Shown here: positions 11,263 to 21,838 of the stretch, piece after piece
Layout of the letters: every line of letters begins with the position of its first letter
How positions within the stretch are numbered: position 1 is the stretch's first letter
Source: Cyclotella cryptica
Taxonomy: Eukaryota; Bacillariophyta; Thalassiosirophyceae; Thalassiosirales; Thalassiosiraceae
Assembly: GCA_013187285.1 (NCBI GenBank)
Contig: JABMIG010000056.1
Span: 651,018 to 715,017, forward strand
Length of the DNA stretch: 64,000 nucleotides
Direction of reading: 5' to 3'
Notes under the pieces: model-generated
Databases searched by the model: none
Told to the model about the DNA's origin: nothing
The model's input: the letters and a program-made list of their open reading frames with translations, nothing else
Made by a program: the position numbers and the translations under genes

Positions 11263-12115
11263 GGCGGTTAAGAAGGTCAGCGTCGAAGTGAAGGGTTATT
11301 GGTTATTGGATGTGTCAAGTCTGCAATGCAAGTGTCGACAAGACGTTGAGCATTCTATAATACATAATACCAGATGTATCACGCCATGCGGTAGCTTTGC
11401 AGAGGCTTTGGAGCAGTTTGGAGCCTATGGTACCGTACCTGTGGCAGAGGGGGGCAGGGGATCGGCCTTGAAGGAACTGGATTTTCGAATTGTATGGAAA
11501 GGAGGAAAGTTACCTAGTCGTTCTTACCATCAGTGTCGTTAGGTATCCTTTCGCGATTTAATTACAAAAGAAATGACTTCCAACCGTTGTTGAACAGGGT
11601 TCAATAATTTTCGGCGATGTTTTCTTGCGTTGAATCCGGAAAGGCCTGATCAAGACGACTAATGACCCCGTTACCTATAGGTTCAAGTGCAACATGTTAG
11701 ACGTACACAAATCAGCGCAAGTTAACCATATCGGTCTGTAAGCTAGGCAAAAAATTGAATTCAATGGCTATTTCGACGAGGGTCATTCCTATCAAAAATT
11801 AGTGCTATGCTAAATCTGAAACTACAGCTAAACTAGAAATTTCTCTCAGATTCCAAAGATGTAGTCATAGTGGGGGGTTACATAATTAAAACCTAGTCAA
11901 ATTATGCACTACACAAACTTCAAGTTACAAGACAGTCGATTTATTGAATTCAATGCCTCTGGATTAGTCAATTTTTGAAAGGTTCAATCATCGCCGATTG
12001 CTGCCGTGACTTGCACAAGCCCCCCATCAACAGATAATCCATCGGGCCCCTCTTTTGTTTCATCGCACGACGTAGCATTGTGCTCACACTGGGTCTGTCA
12101 ACATGAAGGACCGAG
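11263..12115. other. Intergenic, upstream of TM9SF gene
   Basis: I see no gene. The first few hundred bases should hold the TM9SF promoter and 5' UTR. The 131-codon plus-strand frame starting at 11147 overlaps the TM9SF start antisense and is treated as a shadow. Confidence 0.45.
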
Positions 12116-13063
12116 CATCGCAAGAATCGCGACGATCCCAGTTTTGGGGCGATTTTCTGTGCCTTTGAGCACCGCGCCACCAGCATCAAATGACTCGTTG
12201 TCACCCTAGGTGGGGTATCATCGCGTGATGTGGTTGGGTGGATGTGTTAGGCCAAAAGCCTGTCACAAATCAATTGTCAAGCATTTGTAAAGTCGTCTTT
12301 GCGAATCCTTGTCAGTAAAAACTTTGACAAGGATTTGCAAAATGCCTAGGAGTACGTAGAACAATTCTGTGACCACCGCCTAATTAGTTTTAAATAGTGT
12401 GATTTTTGACAGTTTGGCAGTACGTGACAAAAAATATGGCGCCAAAACTTATCTAACTGTCAGTACATTGACAGGTAGTAATTCCGATCGTAACAGGTGA
12501 AAACGTGTTGGTGTTCTGGATAATTGACAAGGAATTGTAATCGCGGAAAAGTATCTACCCAATTACAATTCCTTGTCAATTGCAATCGCGGAACTGTAGG
12601 TGCGTGATTACAATTCCTTAGCAATTATATTTGCTTGAAAAGTGTAAAGAATGGATGGGGTTGTCACTTCAAGTTGGCATCATTCTGTCATCGCAATGTG
12701 CGTTAGATGCCAACCTTTTCTGTTGGGCTACCCGATTGATGCCAAACTGGATGTCTTTGCAGAAATCCCGAGCTAAACCTCAGTTGACGAGGAATTGCAA
12801 AGTGTCATTTTGCAAATCCTTGTCAAAGTTTTTACTGACAAGGATTCGCAAAGACGACTTTACAAATGCTTGACAATTGATTTGTGACAGGCTTTTGGCC
12901 TAACAGATGCGATCATGCTTTTTGAGCCAGTCATAGGGCTCTGACGGCAAGCCACTCCGGTTGTCAGGCCATGGTTGTTTTGTTTTTTGTAAAGTATGTA
13001 GAAAATAAGGTAGAGACTAAAAATAATGTTACACGGTACCTATATATATATAAAATTTTACTT
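12116..13063. repeat. Duplicated noncoding block, copy 1 (split by MITE)
   Basis: The outer parts, 12116-12244 and 12906-13063, align end to end with 13088-13357, starting CATCGC and including GGTTGGGTGGATG, ATCATGCTTTTTGAGCCAG and GGTAGAGACTAAA. The 661-bp MITE is present only in this copy, so the duplication predates that insertion. No coding capacity is seen. Confidence 0.8.
12245..12905. mobile_element. MITE, TGTTAGGCC family, copy 1
   Basis: A 661-bp element with near-perfect terminal inverted repeats of about 100 bp, starting TGTTAGGCCAAAAGCC and ending GGCTTTTGGCCTAACA. It is flanked by a 4-bp direct repeat, GATG (12241-12244 and 12906-12909). The second copy of the surrounding duplicated block has a single GATG at this point. 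The inside carries further inverted stretches around GGAATTGTAATCGCGGAA and no coding frame. The long, nearly identical arms imply recent insertion or strong hairpin potential. The superfamily is not assigned. Confidence 0.88.
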
Positions 13064-13087
13064 TAAAAAATTAATTGGAGAGCGATT

Positions 13088-13357
13088 CATCGCGAGAATC
13101 GCGACGATCCCACTTTTGGGGCGAGTTTTCTGTGCATTTGAGCACCACGCCACCAGCATCAAATCACTCGTTGTCACCCTAGTTGGGGTATCATCACATG
13201 ATGTGGTTGGGTGGATGCGATCATGCTTTTTGAGCCAGTTATAGGGCTCCGACTGCAAGCCACCGGCCATGGTTGTTTTGTGTTTTGTATGTGGTAGGAA
13301 GTAAGGTAGAGACTAAACATAACGTTACCCATTACCTATGTATATAGAATTTTAGTT
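13088..13357. repeat. Duplicated noncoding block, copy 2 (empty site)
   Basis: This is a direct repeat of 12116-13063 without the MITE. It reads GTGGATGCGATC straight through where copy 1 carries the insert, and so serves as a natural empty-site control for the MITE boundaries. About 90% of bases match copy 1 by eye. Confidence 0.8.
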
Positions 13358-16126
13358 ACATTTTTTTAGGTAATTGAAGTGATTCAACCGAACTGGACCG
13401 TACAATCGTGCCTCGAACAGAACTTCACCACTAATTGCAGGATGGTACCAAAACTGTACCCACTCGTTTCCCCACCAATGAGATCATTGCGAACTTAACT
13501 GTATTGCCTCCCCAACACGATTTCAATTTTTGACCAGATGGCCACTACGGACGACTGGCATTGAAATCAATGGATTTAATTGAATTCAATGGGTGGGGAA
13601 GACAGACCGATATATGTAACGTATACACACCGAAGTCTTACCGCAGAGTGACACAGTTTACCACAACAACCGCAGCCTCACCACGCATATACCCCCAAAA
13701 AACACAAGTCTACCGCAAGTTGACGGCCCAATCCTACATCATAAGTACCATACCATGAAGGTGTGAAATAAAAATGTTACTTTGAATGACACCGAAAATT
13801 ACCTTCTAAGTCTCAAAAACGCGCATTTAAAATAATAATAAAACCTTCAACAATAATAGGTATCGCGAACAACATGAAAACAAGAGGCACCTACTACGTG
13901 TCAAAAACAATCTAGTTATAAGGACTGCTACAATGTCACAACTTAAAGGTCTTGCTTGCAACTGTTGGGCTAGAGGTCCAAAGATCTTGCTGCTGAAATA
14001 TAGTATGTGACAGAATACTCTTAGACTAAGGGAAGTCTCAATGTAGTAAGCCAAATGGATACTAGTTCAATACAACATAAGCTATCACCTAATAGCTAAA
14101 ACAACAAAAGACAAACTCATTATTCCTCACCTCCAGAATGGGGAGGGGGCAGGAGGCAGTTCCATAATCAGAAAAGAGATGTGCAAAGTAGATTCCATGG
14201 TGGGAGAGTAAGAATTAAATTGAAGACTGGCACTCAAAATATGAATGAAAAAGATGGAAAAATCTTGAATAAACCCTGTGCTCACAGACATGGATCCCTT
14301 TCCCTATGAGGGTGTGCAACTTTTAAATTGGAAATTATGATTCAAAAATGTAGAAAAAAGTCAGGTGGGTGGATTGGCATATGTTGTGCTTGCAGCCAGT
14401 GATGGTGTATGATAAAAACAGTGGGGGGGGCAAGATTGGTGGCATCAGAGTGGATCTGGGGGCCACAATGGGGTAATTTTTTGGATGGCAACACAATACT
14501 ATGTCATGATACATGCATGGTATACAGTATACACATTAGCATGCTAAAATGTATAATTTTACCTGCTAAGTGTCAGTATCAAGGTGCAAGATTCAAGATG
14601 CCTACCATACCAGGTTCAGATATACATACTGGCATGCCCAGTAGCAGTAGACACACTTGTATAATATACATATCGTTACTAGCATATATATGTATGGAGG
14701 GGATAACGTGTTGGTATGATAATTGTAGTTGACAAGCAAATTAATTCTTGCAGCAGAGGAAATGATAGAAAAGCCAGATGCCAATAATACAAACTTGTCG
14801 TGATTGTCCTTTTGTGTTTGGATGGTGAAAAAATTAATGAGAGTGATGGCCTCTCATGATAGATGATGATGTCTGCTGGTGTGTGTTGAGAATGTGAAAG
14901 AAGTTATGATGTTGGTACCCATATTTGAAACGTCTCTGTAAATATACAGACACGGCCATATATACACAGGCACGTACAGTATGTAGAAAGATTGCTGAAT
15001 AGGAAAAAATGGCCAAAGCATTTCTGAACAAGCATAGAGTGACCCGACCATCAAAATGAAAATGTCTGGCAGGCTCACTGAATGATTAGACAACCCCATG
15101 GTATTATTAGAAAAGTTTGTGGTGTAAAAATGAGTTTGATCAGCCTCTACTAAGGAATCATGAAATTTGATCCGCCCCTGGCTAAAAATTCTTTGAAGAC
15201 TCAGACAACACTAATCTATTGGCTGGATGCTGTATATATGTGGGCAGAGAAGGTGGTCAATTTCTTGTTTCTGTATTTGTATAAACTGGCCGGTATGAGG
15301 GGGGGATGATCAGTGCCCATTTCTAAACATAAGGTGCCTTCAGAAATATGGGCAGATACAGATTATGACTACCTGTAAACCATGCAGGTGAGGGAACATT
15401 TATTATAAATGGGCAGAATGTAGGGCAAATTTTTGGTGTCTGCATACATAAAGGTAGGCAGGGATGGGATGGGATTGATACCCGTTTATACACAGGCTGC
15501 CTTTATATGCAAGGATAGGTTATGACCCATCTACACATGCCCATATATTAAAAGGCACTTACTGTTTATAATCAAAACGGCCTATTCATACACAGGCACT
15601 GCCAGTATAACAATAGACATCATTGATAATGGGTATTGTCCCCCTGGGGGGGGAATACCTGCACATTAATATACAGGCATGCAAACATGCACATTTTACA
15701 TACAGGAAGTCGAGTACTTATTACAAATATAATGTACTTAAGTAGGGGTACTAAAAGTCACATAATTAGCAAAAAAATCTTTACGTCAAGATATGGTGTT
15801 ATTTCAGATACTTTTACGCGTGAGGCTAGTTAATTTGTTAGCAATTTTTCGGTATTAAATGTTACTCACAGTAACACTTTAGTAATATTTCGCACGCTAA
15901 ATTATCGTAGGTCTTGGAAGAGGGTATTTTATTTTGCGGGAAATTTTGCAGGAGAGACACATGTTAGGAGTTCGAAAAATATCACCTTGGTGTTATTTGA
16001 AAATTAACATACCGATAAAATTGAACTCGTAACAAGTAGGACTACTTGACCAAAAACAAACACAAACACACAAACACAAAAATGAAAGCAAAACAAAACA
16101 AAACACAACAAAAGAGGCTGGTAACA
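13358..16126. other. Gene-free region with scattered simple repeats
   Basis: I find no convincing gene. Short words such as ACACAGGCA and TATACACAGG recur between about 14500 and 15700. A CAAACACAAA/AAACAAAAC simple repeat lies at about 16053-16112. All open frames are short and AT-rich with no recognisable motif. Confidence 0.4.
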
Positions 16127-16645
16127 TTGATACCTCCTCCTTCAAAACACCACACAACAATCAACTGTTCAAGAGTTTGAGTAAAGCAACAATAACACAA
16201 TTAATTACATTAGTACAAAGATAATGATTGGAACAAACAACCATTATCACTGTTGAGATCATAACTGCATTCCTATATATTAGATAATTGATGCAATAAA
16301 TAATTTGTTAAAGTTATTCTCTTGATGCTTGTAAAGATCTATTGAAAGTTCTGTTCAACACCCAGCCGATTGTTGACTCATTAATTGGCCAAATCACTGT
16401 GCGAATATTTGCTATTGTCGTGGTTGTCGTTGACTTTGATATTGAGTTTGGAAAAGAAGGAAGTTTGTAGTTTTTGTTTGGAGGATCCAAAAGAATCACA
16501 CGCAAAGAATTTTTCTTCATTGGATGTTTTTCTCATTGCCATTGTAGCAGCCGCTCGAGGTGGCAGCGTGTTAGGGTAAGGGTTGCTTTACTCAAACTTT
16601 TGAATGGTTGATTGTTGCATGGTGTTTTGAAGGAGGAGGCATCAA
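16127..16645. mobile_element. MITE-like element with about 70-bp terminal inverted repeats
   Basis: The left end, TTGATACCTCCTCCTTCAAA, matches the inverted right end, TTGATGCCTCCTCCTTCAAA. Similarity continues inward through a stretch containing AACAATCAAC and GAGTAAAGCAAC. The element is 519 bp, AT-rich and noncoding. No clean target duplication is visible, so the precise ends and the superfamily are uncertain. Confidence 0.65.
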
Positions 16646-17209
16646 GACTTCTCAGTTGGTCATGGTCGTAGTGTGGGAGGCAAAAAGGGCGTCTGAGAGC
16701 ACAGAACTCCATCTGGCTATGTGTAATATTATGTATTTTATCGTAAGTAGAGTTACCAAAAATGTGTAAGGAAAGTATCAGGGAAAGTCACAGCAGTGTA
16801 TGTAATTACTTATACGATGTAAGTACTAGTGGCAAAACCCATGACTGATTTACCGACACTTGATGTGTGTGGGTACAACAAAAAAATTTCTGTAATCACC
16901 GATCCCTATGTTGTGTTTTTACTCATGAAATGCACAAGACAAAAATTATAGATTATATATGTAACTACTGTCATTCATCAGTGGTAATCACAAAATAATA
17001 GTTTAAATGCTGAAAATCCAATGTGATAGATCAATGCAACTGTTAACTTTATTGGTACCATACATTACTATAAAATGCCAGGAATAACAACAATCTACAA
17101 ACAACCAAATGAGGTATTTCCAGATTATGTCTGGGTGCTAAGATAGTAACCATGGTGCACACAATGGTGAGTAATTAATTGAAAAGTAAAAGGCATGATA
17201 TGATTAACA
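16646..17209. other. Gene-free spacer before the 177-bp array
   Basis: No gene, repeat or RNA was recognised here. Confidence 0.35.
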
Positions 17210-18420
17210 CATCTTTACATACCTTGCTTATACACCCTGCTTTCCACAATTGTTTCAAGCGGTGAATATTGAACTCCATTTTTCTCACCTTGCGTCCGGT
17301 GCCCCTATTCTTTGCTGTTGGCAGCTTTGCAGAATTCAGCCTGGGGGCTGAGATATCCACTGAGGCGCTGACAGTGAAAATCAATTCAATTGAAAAAATC
17401 AGAGGTGAAGAAGCATCATAAAAATTGAACTCCATTTTTCTCACCTTGCGCTCGGCACCCCTGTTTCTTTTGTTGGTTGATTTGTGGCAATGGGAGCGGC
17501 GGTGCCAAATTCAGCCTGGGGGCTGAGATATCCACTGTGGAACGGACATAGCAGAACATTTTAATTGAAAAAACAGAGGTGACGAAGAATTGTAAAAAGT
17601 CAACCTCCTTTTATTTCTTACCTTGCACTTGGCATCCCTGTTACTGTTAGTTGTTGGCTTTGTGGCAATGAGAGCTGTGGTGCCAAATTCACCCTGAGGG
17701 CTGAGATATCCACTGTAGCTCGAACATAGCAGAACAATTTTATTGAAAAATTTAGTCACAAAGATGCACGGTAAAAACATTGACCTCCATTTCATTACCT
17801 TGCGCTTGGTGCTCCTGCTCCTTGCTGTTGTTGAATTTGTGGCGATGGGAGCGGTGGTGCCAAATTCAGCCTGGGGGCTGAGATATCTACTATGGCGCGG
17901 ACAGCGCAAAATAATTTAGTTGAAAAAATTAGTAGTGAAGAAGCACGCTAAAAATTGAAAATCCATGTTTCCTACCTTGCGCTCGGTGCTCCTGATCCTT
18001 TCTGTTGTTGGCTTTTAGGTGATAGGAGCGGTGGTGCCAAATTCAGCCTGGTGGCTGAGATATCCACTATGGCGCGGACAGTTCAAAACAATTTAATTGA
18101 AAAAATTAGTAGCAAAGAAGCACAGTAAAAAATCGAAAATCGATTTTTTTCTCACCTTGCGCTCATTGCCCCTCATCCTTGTTGTGGTTAACTCAACAGC
18201 GACCGGAGCAACAGGGCCAAATTCATTGTGGGGACTGAGATATCCACTGTGGCGCAGACAGTGCAGAATAATTTAATTGAAAAAATCAGTAACGAAGAAG
18301 CACGACAAAAAAACGAACTCCATATTTTCTTACTTGCGCTCAGCGCCCATCATCCTTGTTGTTGTTAGCTTAACAGCGATGGGAGCGACAGGGCAAAATT
18401 CATAATGGGGGCTGAGATCG
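17210..18420 (-). repeat. Tandem array of about seven 177-bp exon-like units
   Basis: The phrase GCTGAGATATCCAC recurs at about 17347, 17522, 17700, 17877, 18054, 18234 and 18411, a spacing of 175-180 bp. Read on the minus strand, most units carry an acceptor-like (C/T)AG, then a segment starting TGGATATCTCAGCC, then a donor-like AAG|GTGAG or AAG|GTAAG. The enclosed segment is 90-91 nt in units 2-4 (about 17426-17891) and about 71 nt in the first. It translates as GYLSPQAEFGTTAPIAT and a Ser/Thr/Arg/Lys-rich end. The remaining roughly 86 nt is AT- and pyrimidine-rich, like a small intron. No parent gene was found nearby. It may be duplicated exon cassettes or simply a satellite. Confidence 0.8.
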
Positions 18421-19319
18421 GAGGGTTTGATTTTGACAGTAGCACAAGTCCATGGTGGATATAATTAGCTAGTGCGATAAATTTTTTGGGAGGGGCAGCA
18501 AAAGAATGTACATGTGATGGGATGTACATGTCAGGAAATTACTTTCCCGACAGGCTGTGACTAGGCCTTTTTGAAAATAGCACAATTATAATATCCTTAA
18601 GTCAGGGCCTTTCATTTCCCAATTACAGTCACACATAAATGTTACATAAGTAACTGTAGCACCCACACATATAATAATTGAAGTATATTTATAGGAAATA
18701 CATGTAACCAAAGTTAAGGGTTGATTAAATTGCTACTAACAGGCTTAAGACTAACTAAACACACAAGATGTTAAAAAATCTGGGATTACTACTTTTGGCA
18801 TATGCAACTCTTCACATACACCTACTTTTCCAACATACAACATGTAAGTATACTCACTATACATGTATGCTTTATTATGTCAGACTTGACGACACTTATA
18901 AAATAAGCGTGTATTACTTACCTTAGATATCTACCTTACTCCTAAACTATGACTAAGGGGCTCTCAGGGCCGGTCTATTTCTATCAGCGCAGCTCCCTCG
19001 GCGCTAAGCTCACCCCGATAAGCATACTTGGTGCATCGTGAAAAAAATGATGTAAAGTATGAAAAAAAAACTTCGACTTCCACCCACCCTCATCCACCTA
19101 CCTTTTTTCTACACACTCCACACAACATAATTTGATGTAAACTATAAGAAAATTCACGTTTGTCCTTAGCAGACCCTCTTCCACCTACCCCCCTTTTCCA
19201 TGTGATCAATATATCATTCAACATTCATCATCACAGACATCATACATCTCATCACACATCTATTCATCAATTCTTCTCATGTAACGCAGTTCCAGTATCC
19301 CATACAACTCATGAATGTT
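18421..19319. other. Gene-free region left of Harbinger remnant
   Basis: No gene was recognised. The left end of the Harbinger-like element must lie in or near this stretch. A TAA followed by GGGGCTCTCAGGGCC at about 18954-18972 is a possible start, but no matching inverted copy was found on the right, so the end stays unplaced. Confidence 0.35.
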
Positions 19320-20663
19320 CTTACCAAGGGTGACCAAACGCATACAGCAGAGGAGGGAAAAGAGACAAAAATCAAACTTGCTTGACGACCAAAGATCGCT
19401 ACGCGGCTGATATCTTGGATTGAAGAACATAACACGGACAAAAAAATTGATGCCCTGTTTCAGTAATTGGGGGCCCATCAAAGGAGAGTGTATAGGATGA
19501 GCGTGGATCAATTCAATGAGCTTCATGAAAAATTACTAGCGAAGCTATTGAAATAATTCCCATCAACTAGAAAGTGTGGACGTACACCCAATGGTGTAAT
19601 TAATTCAAAGCTACATCTTTCTGCTGCATTGCGGTTCTATGCTGGTGGCTCCCCATTGGACATTATGTTGAGCCATGGGATATCAAGACAGTCTGTGTAC
19701 CGATTGGTTTGGGGGACAACCCATGCAATAAATGCTACTTCCAGTCTATCTTTCAACCAAAATAACTCAGAGTTTCCATCACATGAATAACAGGGGGAGA
19801 TTGCAGAGGGATTCAAGTTGCGGAGTAGGGCAGGTTTTGAAAAAATATGTCTTGCCGTAGATGGTATGCTCATTTAAACCGTACAACCTACCGCAGCTGA
19901 TTGCAAAGAGTTGAGAGTAGGAGAGAGAAAATTTCATGGTGCTAGGAAAGCCAAGTTTGGTATGAACTTGATGGCTGGTTGCGATCACAAGTGCAGGTTT
20001 TGGTGGGCAGACATCCGTCACCCTGGACTGATGTCTGATTACTTGGCCTTTGCAACATCAGATTTAGGTGTCCAGCTTGACCAAGACAGTATTGATATTA
20101 TAAAGCCCTGGTATACCATGGTTGGTGATAATGCATGGGTTCCTAGGCGATGGATGGCAACACCAATTTCTCATTGCGTAACTGGAACCAATGATGCATA
20201 CAACTTTTATTATTCTCAGGTCAGGATGACAATTGAGAGGGCATTTGGGACATTTGCGCATCAATGTGGCATCCCTAGAAGGCCACTATCAATTTCAATC
20301 CTGAAAGTCCCACCACTTGTTCTGTGTTTTATGAAACTACATAATTTTTGCATCAACAGTAACAGCACATCCACCCCATAAACGCTTCGTAATGATGAAA
20401 GATGCATTCACCAAATGGCCATTTCTCATGGATTGACACAAACAACAAATACTGCTACAGCCGTTCAGCTTGATGGTAGAGGTATTCCAGTTGCTCTTGT
20501 TGGTGGTGGTCACCATTTTGGTGACATACCTCGTAACAGGCCCTCTGTTGTGAAAAATCCACAACCGTTGATTCCAATGGAAGAGATGAGGAATCAGGTG
20601 GCACTTAATGGTCTACAGAGACCAACTGTGAACAAATATGTGGGAAAGAGAAAGAGGAGCTAA
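19320..20663 (+). pseudogene. PIF/Harbinger transposase (DDE_Tnp_4), decayed
   Basis: Plus-strand reading gives the standard Harbinger order. There is an upstream LRGXYLGL-like piece, then MSVDQFNELHEKLLAK, LRFYAGGSPLDIMLSHGIS with SVYRLVW, AVDGML (first catalytic Asp), GDNAW with PRRWMATPIS (second Asp), IERAFG (Glu), KLHNFCI, and a C-terminal tail ending VNKYVGKRKRS. The catalytic triad residues are still present. The gene is dead: there are at least four in-frame stops, for example after LLK, SHE, DGMLI and TSTP, and a frame change near 19500. The longest uninterrupted part is 19911-20381. The terminal repeats of the parent element could not be placed. The DSBH-like gene starts about 320 bp downstream on the same strand. 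Confidence 0.87.
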
Positions 20664-20980
20664 TTAATATTAATCCTATATCTCAACTTCCGGATGTCAT
20701 ATTGTCATTGAACTACAAAGAGTCAGATAGTCCCCTACACTAATGAAACAGTTGGAGTTCTTATTTGTGAAATAATAGTCTTCTTTATTAAAATTCAATT
20801 ATTTTGTGAAAAAAGAATACTTTACTTTACAAGTGCTTTCCACCAACTTATAACACAATTCTTGAATACAATTTTTGGTTACATTGGACTTCAGTAGATA
20901 TCAGTAGGTAGTACCTTTAATTTTAGCAATATTTCCTGTACACAAAATGGATGTAATCAACTGTCCACCACCCATGATGA

Positions 20981-21838
20981 TTGTTTTTTGTTGGGATGTG
21001 GACCACAAACAAGATTAATGTTTACTTTCAACAATTCAACAACATGTCCCGCACCCTTCCTTGGCAACAGTTTTGTTTTGACGATGTGCAAGACGGCGAC
21101 GTAGGTCAGGATAGAACTCCCACAGGAGTATGTTCCCCCGTCGATTGTCCAGCCATTGACGAATCGTCCATCGCAGGTGTTGGAGACACGTACCATGAAT
21201 CGATCAATGATGCGCAAGACAGCAACGTAGGTCAGGATAGAACTCCCACGGGAGTACTTTCCCCCGTCAATTGTCGAGCCATCGACAAATCGTCCACCGC
21301 AGGTGTTGGAGACACGTACTGCAAATCAATCAATGATGCCCAAGACAGCAACGTAGGTCAGAATAGAACTCCCACGGGAGTACGTTCCCCCGTTGCTCAT
21401 TGAGCCATCGGCGAATCATCCATCGCAGGTGTTGGAGACACGTACCGCGAATCGATCAACGATGCGTGAGATGGCAAAGTAGGTTAGGTCCAAGATTCCA
21501 CGGGAGTACGTTCCCCCATTGCTCGTCAAGCCATCAATGAATCGTCCATGGCAGGTGACAGATTTACATCCCATGAATCGATCAACGATGTGCAAGAGGG
21601 GGTGAAACGAAGTGAGCATGCTTTCTATTCCTATGCATGTACAGATGCTATTCGTCATATTAAAGAGGCTAGAGAGCTGTCTCCCTGGGAATCCATCAAA
21701 CATTCAAATGCTATGGATGGGAGTGCCACGCAGATATTCAATGGCATTGCATGTGGAGGCAATGTCTACCTCTGTGCACATATCACCTGGATTTCACTTA
21801 TTCAGTCATTCAAGTTCATATTGATGACAGGGATTACG
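20981..21838 (+). pseudogene. DSBH-like protein (possible 2OG-Fe(II) oxygenase), 5' part of split gene
   Basis: The reading starts MFFVGMWTTNKINVYFQQFN and is followed by 42-residue repeats of the type VGQDRTPTGVxSPV...GVGDTY..SINDAQD. A globular part follows (SEHAFYSYACTDAIRHIKEA ... GNVYLCAH ... VIQVHIDDRDYG). It carries stops in the third and fourth repeat and a frame change around the HxD-like point near 21780. The reading breaks at DRDYG where the 3.4-kb transposon begins, and resumes without loss at 37456. Together the two parts have the layout of a double-stranded beta-helix oxygenase: a His-x-Asp-like site, then PGDFLLVN...YHCLSSR. I cannot tell whether the gene belongs to the host or to the neighbouring Harbinger element. 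The oxygenase reading is inference from motifs alone. Confidence 0.6.
21080..21605 (+). repeat. 126-bp in-phase coding repeat, about 4 copies
   Basis: The word GTAGGTCAGGATAGAACTCC starts at 21101, 21227, 21353 and, in diverged form, at 21479, giving an exact spacing of 126 bp. That equals 42 codons, so the repeat preserves reading frame. It encodes the repeated segment of the DSBH-like pseudogene. The third and fourth copies carry stops. Confidence 0.9.

Noticed and set aside
11147-11542. Plus-strand 131-codon frame at the TM9SF start
   Set aside because: Its first part is antisense to the TM9SF signal peptide and the rest has no motif, so a divergent gene is not supported.
17210-18420. CRISPR-like or centromeric satellite array
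   Set aside because: The units are about 177 bp with no unique spacers, so it is not CRISPR. Seven units alone cannot establish a centromere.
18954-18972. GGGGCTCTCAGGGCC as the left terminal repeat of the Harbinger element
   Set aside because: It has a TAA before it, but no inverted partner was found between 39400 and 40000.
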